From the NCBI RefSeq assembly GCF_000152985.1, contig NZ_CH672395.1, positions 968,567-1,032,566 on the forward strand: a DNA stretch of 64,000 nucleotides, in the 5' to 3' direction. The notes under the pieces are model-generated. The model was not told where the DNA came from. It searched no databases and saw nothing but the letters and a program-made list of their open reading frames with translations. This DNA comes from Leeuwenhoekiella blandensis MED217 (GTDB lineage: Bacteria > Bacteroidota > Bacteroidia > Flavobacteriales > Flavobacteriaceae). Within the stretch, counting starts at the first letter, position 1, and each line of letters begins with the position of its first letter. The position numbers were made by a program, and so were the translations under genes. Positions 59,310 through 64,000 of this stretch are shown here, in pieces.

Positions 59310-61067
59310 TTATTCTTCATCGTTCCATATAAACGGTAAATACCAGTTTTCTCTTGACATCAATTTGGTACGTACGGCAGAAGCTTCAGCATTGCCATCG
59401 GCGTTAAGCTTGGCATACACGCGGTCTGCAAGAAAAGCAGGGTCGTTACGGTGAATCGCTACACGCACGAGATCACCCCATCGGTTTCCTTCAAAAGCCA
59501 GTTCTAAGGCAGCTTCTTCAATTAGATTGTTTTCAATGCTGATCAAACTATCTCCTAAAACCGGAGCGCGTTCGAGATAAGCACGTCCACGTACTCCACC
59601 ATTACGATGCCAATCACCGCGATAGTATGGGAAATCTCCTTGTCTCGCATCAAAGTTGTATGGGAATGGTAGATTGGTTTGTTCAATATCGGTCACATCT
59701 TCCTGGCCCGGTACGGTGTATTCCCCTTGAAGTCCAAAATTTAAAAGTGCATCTGCCAGACGATGTTGGCCGTCTCTGTTGGCAGCTTCGGCATAGCGTA
59801 AGTGCAGTTTAGCAGCACGGTAGAGATGCCAGCGCCCGTCTCTTTGAAATACATCTACAGGAAGCTGTGTTGCAGGGTCAAGGTAATTGTACAAATACTT
59901 CATAATGACCGGCTGCTCATTAATAATATTATAGGAGAATTTTGAACCTCGAGCATCATATGGAAAACCATTACGTTGCGTTTGATCCTCCCATAAATTC
60001 ATCACATGCTGAGAAGGTTTAAGTAGATATTCACCATCACGATTTGAAAACAGATCTATAAATGGATTCTCTGGAGCAAAACTTGAGTCAAAAGGTAAAG
60101 ACCAGATCCATTCTGTATTCCAAAGCGCGTCTGGCTCTCTGGAAAACATAGAGCGCCACCCTTGGTTATTGTTGTTAACTAAAGCTTGTGCATCTTGCTC
60201 ACGATAACGAATATAACCAACAGCTAAGTCGTTGTTGCTCGCAATGTCTGCATACTTTACGCGATACGTGTCAAAACGCTCTGTGTCACTACCACTGCCT
60301 GTAGCAGTCTCCATCACTACTTTGTAATGAGCCGCAGCTTGTTGATAATTACCTTCCCATAACTGTAAATCTCCTAATAAACATTCTTTATTGATAAAGA
60401 ATTTACCGGTATTGTACCCGTCCACGTCAATAACAAGCGTACTGTTTGTACTGTAAAGATCGGTATACGGTAAAGCTTCGGTAAAGTTTATGAGTTCATC
60501 AAGTAACTCTTCAAATGAGATACGTGGAAATTGATTAAGATCTCTTACATCGTCTAGGTTTTCAACAGGCTCAGTGATATAAGGAACGCGCCCGTAGTGA
60601 ATTCCTAATTGAAGGTATAACCAACTTCTTAAGGTTCCAATATCTGAATAACGCTCGTTGTACTCATTGCTGTCCAGACGGTTGTCTGCACGCATTAAAT
60701 CAAAGTTCTTAAGAACATCGTTACAGTTATTGATCACTTCGTAAAAATCCTTTGGGCTGGCATATGGATTTTCAGGAGTTACGCGGTGCTCACTCAATTG
60801 TTGTAAAAACGGACTAGAATTGTAGGTTGTGCTGGTAAGGTCTGCACGTAGTTCGTTAAGAATAACATATTTTTCGGCAAGTCCCATAAATTGGCCGTAG
60901 ATACCTACGACTGCTGCATCTGCATCAAATACGTCACGGTAAACCTGGTCTTGATTGAGTTGATCTTTGGGCTCAACATCTAGATATTCTGAACAGGATC
61001 CCAGGCTTAATAATAAAGCCAATGCGCCCAATCTTAATGTATGTTTTGTATTTCTGATCATTGTCAT
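59310..61067 (-). CDS. susD: SusD-like glycan-binding lipoprotein
   Basis: 585-residue RagB/SusD lipoprotein, partner lid of the SusC channel. N-terminus MTMIRNTKHTLRLGALALLL then SLGSCSEYLDVEPKDQLNQD (lipobox Cys). TPR-like helical framework with LRSWLYLQLGIHYGRVPYIT, YRAAKLHLRYAEAANRDGQH and the C-terminal EEAALELAFEGNRWGDLVRV. The surface-binding face cannot be deduced. 15 nt after susC; canonical pair. Confidence 0.95.
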   Translation of the reverse strand: MTMIRNTKHTLRLGALALLLSLGSCSEYLDVEPKDQLNQDQVYRDVFDADAAVVGIYGQFMGLAEKYVILNELRADLTSTTYNSSPFLQQLSEHRVTPENPYASPKDFYEVINNCNDVLKNFDLMRADNRLDSNEYNERYSDIGTLRSWLYLQLGIHYGRVPYITEPVENLDDVRDLNQFPRISFEELLDELINFTEALPYTDLYSTNSTLVIDVDGYNTGKFFINKECLLGDLQLWEGNYQQAAAHYKVVMETATGSGSDTERFDTYRVKYADIASNNDLAVGYIRYREQDAQALVNNNNQGWRSMFSREPDALWNTEWIWSLPFDSSFAPENPFIDLFSNRDGEYLLKPSQHVMNLWEDQTQRNGFPYDARGSKFSYNIINEQPVIMKYLYNYLDPATQLPVDVFQRDGRWHLYRAAKLHLRYAEAANRDGQHRLADALLNFGLQGEYTVPGQEDVTDIEQTNLPFPYNFDARQGDFPYYRGDWHRNGGVRGRAYLERAPVLGDSLISIENNLIEEAALELAFEGNRWGDLVRVAIHRNDPAFLADRVYAKLNADGNAEASAVRTKLMSRENWYLPFIWNDEE

Positions 61068-61082
61068 TATTTTTTCTCTTAA

Positions 61083-64000
61083 TTATAGTCCTAGTCTTAG
61101 TCCCATTTGTATTGTAGTAAATTGTGGCATTAGCCCTAAATCTGCTCCCTGACCAAAGATTGATGAGGTTGCGCTAAACTCAGGATCATAACCTAAATAG
61201 TCTGTAAGGGTAAATAGGTTGTTTGCACTTGCATAGAGTTTTACCGACTTGATATACTCAAGATCTAAGGCAATATCATACGCTACTACTAAAGTTTTTA
61301 AACGTAAGAAGGAACCATCTTCGATCCAGCGGTCTGAAAAAGAAGCGTTACCTAGCGGATCTCCCCATACCGCACGTGGAATTGTTGTTTGCTGTCCTTC
61401 GGCAACCCAACGATTTCTAACTGCGATACTTTGGTTTTCGTAGCCGCTCATTTTTTCAAGATTATTGCGAACCCCATTATACAGATCATTTCCTACTGAG
61501 AAGTTGAATAAACCTGAAATGCTTAAACGTTTCCATTTAAAATTGGCACTAAAGCTTCCGAAAAGATCCGGATTGGGGTTTCCTATAACTACGCGGTCAT
61601 CATTATCTATCACCCCGTCATTATTTACGTCTGTGAAAATCACATCACCACCTGTAAAGGCTTCTAAAGCACCATTGTCTAGGCGTCTGCTTAAACCGGC
61701 AGCCTGAGCTTCGGCAGTAGTTGCATAAACACCGTTGGTCTCGTAGCCGTAGAATAAGTTGGCATCCTGACCTTCGTGTGTGATGTAGGTTGCTCCACCA
61801 AATTCAGTAACTATAGGTCCGTCAGGTAATCCTGTAACTTCATTTACATATCGAGACAGGTTAAGCCCTAGATCAAGATTAATATCAGCCGTATGAATGA
61901 GTCGTGTGTTAAGACTTAAATCAATTCCCTGAGTTTTCATATCACCACTGTTTGAAACCACGTAGTCAAAACCACTTGTAGTATTTACCGGCTCGTAAGT
62001 GATCATATCTGAAGTCTTATTTTGGTATACATCAACCGAAGCATTAAAGCGCTCATTGAATAGTGCCAGATCAAGACCAAGATTCAGTTTGCTTACGGTT
62101 TCCCATTTTAGTTCAGGGTTTCCGATGTTTCCACGGACTAAACCTTGAATTCCTAACAAGTTTTGAGAAACGTAAAGTTGTTGTGCAGTGAAGTTGCCTA
62201 TATCATCATTTCCGCTTACACCAAAACTTGCTCTTAGTTTCAATAAATCTAACGCTGAAGCATCTTTTAAGAATTCTTCTGACGAAATTAACCAAGCTCC
62301 GGAAGCCGAACCAAGTGCTGCAAATTGCGAATCACCAATGCTGAATCCTCCATTTTGAATATTGTCGCCAAAACGGCTTGAGCTGTCGATAGAACCGTTA
62401 AAGGTCAAAAAGTACTTGTTAAGGTAATCGTATTCTGCACTTAGGTAAGCATTTACCCAGTTCCATTCTCCTAAAGAACCTCCTACTACACGTAGCAAGT
62501 TGCTACCTGCACCTACAGTTGTAAAATCATCTGTAGCAGAGTTAAAGCCTAAACCTAGATCACTTTCAGACTCGTTGCTTTGGGTACGTAACCCTAATCT
62601 TAAGTCAAGACCATGTTTGTAATTAAAACGCTTGCCATAATTTAAATAGGTATCTGTATAGAGTGTGTAAAGACGCTGCACTTCACTACCACTGCGGTTA
62701 TTTCCTATAGCAGTAGGTAAGATCACATCGGCTACACCAAAGTCTGGTATAAAGAAAGATTCACGCTCTTTATTATACGTAAGACCTGCGAGCATATTCG
62801 CTTCAAGATTATCAGAAATCTTATAGTTAAAATCAAGGTTTCCGTAAAAACGATAGTTTTTGTTGATCCCAATACCATTGTCAAGAATAGCGACCGGGTT
62901 ACCCACATTAAAAAGATCTACATCAGAAAGGTTAGGAGATACTTCACCGCTAGCATTAATTGCATTGATCGCTGTAAAAGGCGCTTTGGTTAATGCTAAA
63001 TACATTGGGCTTGTTTTGTAAGCTAACCCTTGATCTCTTAGATTTTCAGTATTGTGAATGAACGATAGGTTTGCATTTACTGATAACTTTTCGGTAAGGC
63101 GTAAAGCTGCGTTAAGTCGGGTGTTGTAGCGTTCCAGATCTGTTTCTCTAATAATTCCTTCACTTCTAAGATAGCCTACAGAAAGGCCATATTTTGCGAT
63201 GTCATCACCACCTCTAATCTTTAAGAAATAGTTTTGATTGGCGCTACTTTTAAATACCTGATCTTGCCAGTTGGTTTGATTGTGGTATTGGTAATAGGCT
63301 TCGTTCTGTCTATCATCGATCATCCAAGGCATATTTGCAATTTGTTGTTGCGAATCACCACGGGTTGCAATAAGTTGAGATAAATAGGTTCTATAATCTC
63401 CGGCACGCATTACAGGCAAATCGTCTGGCTTCTGGTTGATGCCGCCGTACATTGTAAAATCTATTTTAGTACTTAGATCAACCGGGCGGGTAGTGGTAAT
63501 AATAATTACCCCATTAGCGCCTTTGGTACCATAGATTGAAGAACCATCTTTTAACACGGTTACATCTTCAATATCTTTAACTTCAAGCATTGATAGCGGA
63601 GAAGAGCTGGTATACTGAATGATCCCAGAACCATAGTCTTCATCATCGTAGATCATTCCATCTACAATAAGTAAGGGTTTGTTTGTAGCATATAGCGAAT
63701 TGAAACCTCTTAATGTAAGGTTTGCTCCGGCACCGGGAACACCAGATTTACGGGTACTGTGTAAACCGGCAACACGGCCTTGTAGAAAATCGCCAACCGA
63801 CTCGTTTACCGGATTTCCCCATTGGCCTTTAGAAAAATCTACTGTTGTCGCAGCTTTAGGATTGGTATACTGCAGCTGCTTACCACCCGGTAGTTCAGAC
63901 TCTTGATAGAATTGCGAGTAGCTTGTTTCAAAGAGTTCGATCTCCAGGTTGCTAGACTTATTGTTTAAAGGAAACACTTTGGTCTGAAATTCTTGTCCGC
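61083..64000 (-). CDS. susC: SusC-like TonB-dependent transporter (N-terminus beyond window)
   Basis: About 971 residues visible, running off the right edge, so the signal peptide, carboxypeptidase-like domain and TonB box are missing. Plug domain: GDFLQGRVAGLHSTRKSGVP, GAGANLTLRGFNSLYATNKP, LLIVDGMIYDD, MLEVKDIEDVTVLKDGSSIY, GTKGANGVIIITT, a complete SusC plug set. The barrel continues to the end with the C-terminal SANNLFTLTDYLGYDPEFS and terminal TIQMGLRLGL. Imports oligosaccharide with SusD. In frame across the edge (no stop). Confidence 0.95.
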   Translation of the reverse strand, partial: GQEFQTKVFPLNNKSSNLEIELFETSYSQFYQESELPGGKQLQYTNPKAATTVDFSKGQWGNPVNESVGDFLQGRVAGLHSTRKSGVPGAGANLTLRGFNSLYATNKPLLIVDGMIYDDEDYGSGIIQYTSSSPLSMLEVKDIEDVTVLKDGSSIYGTKGANGVIIITTTRPVDLSTKIDFTMYGGINQKPDDLPVMRAGDYRTYLSQLIATRGDSQQQIANMPWMIDDRQNEAYYQYHNQTNWQDQVFKSSANQNYFLKIRGGDDIAKYGLSVGYLRSEGIIRETDLERYNTRLNAALRLTEKLSVNANLSFIHNTENLRDQGLAYKTSPMYLALTKAPFTAINAINASGEVSPNLSDVDLFNVGNPVAILDNGIGINKNYRFYGNLDFNYKISDNLEANMLAGLTYNKERESFFIPDFGVADVILPTAIGNNRSGSEVQRLYTLYTDTYLNYGKRFNYKHGLDLRLGLRTQSNESESDLGLGFNSATDDFTTVGAGSNLLRVVGGSLGEWNWVNAYLSAEYDYLNKYFLTFNGSIDSSSRFGDNIQNGGFSIGDSQFAALGSASGAWLISSEEFLKDASALDLLKLRASFGVSGNDDIGNFTAQQLYVSQNLLGIQGLVRGNIGNPELKWETVSKLNLGLDLALFNERFNASVDVYQNKTSDMITYEPVNTTSGFDYVVSNSGDMKTQGIDLSLNTRLIHTADINLDLGLNLSRYVNEVTGLPDGPIVTEFGGATYITHEGQDANLFYGYETNGVYATTAEAQAAGLSRRLDNGALEAFTGGDVIFTDVNNDGVIDNDDRVVIGNPNPDLFGSFSANFKWKRLSISGLFNFSVGNDLYNGVRNNLEKMSGYENQSIAVRNRWVAEGQQTTIPRAVWGDPLGNASFSDRWIEDGSFLRLKTLVVAYDIALDLEYIKSVKLYASANNLFTLTDYLGYDPEFSATSSIFGQGADLGLMPQFTTIQMGLRLGL

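Overview
The window is a chromosomal segment of a member of the Bacteroidota, most likely a marine Flavobacteriaceae. The support is the A+T-rich sequence, promoters of the TAnnTTTG type in front of several genes, few recognisable Shine-Dalgarno sites, lineage-typical families (DUF4293, DUF3078, DUF3667, DUF1599, BT_3928-like DoxX protein, eukaryote-like glutamine synthetase, short ProRS, Rho with a disordered insert) and a SusC/SusD locus. I cannot name the genus with confidence. I see no phage, insertion sequence, integron, CRISPR array or rRNA operon.

Layout. 1-5533 (minus): a close-packed run folE-cysS-yidD-lgt-DUF192 lipoprotein-unknown exported protein-glutaminase (cut by the left edge). 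5718-8441 (minus): a FadL-like outer-membrane protein and a Gly/Trp/Tyr- plus Ser/Arg-rich lipoprotein. 8573-10579 (plus): proS, two tRNA-Glu, rpsT. 10829-18089: rho, DUF4293, a YfcE-like phosphoesterase, truA, an MsbA-like ABC exporter, DUF3667 and the c-di-AMP synthase cdaA. 18331-20935: a BlaI/BlaR1-like pair. 21444-24792: a 50-residue conserved-looking peptide, apt, DUF423 and a duplicated beta-propeller lipoprotein. 25153-28235: a thiamine salvage operon thiM-thiE-thiD-tenA led by a TPP riboswitch. 28287-33492: a Cys/His-containing unknown, a TPR-histidine kinase, a GH2 glycosidase and a 75-residue peptide. 33646-40674 (minus): tRNA-Arg, a HEIGH metalloprotease, clpS-prmA-tpiA-thioredoxin, an orphan peptide-type permease, a DoxX/Trx/DUF6624-like fusion and DUF1599. 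40812-46122: folP, a Na/Ca exchanger, and two divergent glutamine synthetases (GSII and GSIII).

46523-52226 is the most distinctive block: a six-gene curli-like (type VIII secretion) operon. It holds a long curlin-repeat fibre subunit, a second curlin-like subunit, a CsgH-like/CsgE fusion, CsgF, a CsgG pore with a C-terminal beta-barrel-like extension, and a terminal multidomain lipoprotein that I cannot match to a known curli component. A stable hairpin after the fibre subunit gene could set subunit stoichiometry.

52305-55929: purM, a DUF3078 protein, a multi-TM protein and a small conserved unknown. 56052-64000 (minus): the downstream part of a polysaccharide utilisation locus, susC (cut by the right edge)-susD-sulfatase-DUF4861-rhaM. 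The sulfatase and L-rhamnose mutarotase suggest a sulfated, rhamnose-containing glycan such as ulvan; no lyase or glycosidase of that locus lies inside the window.
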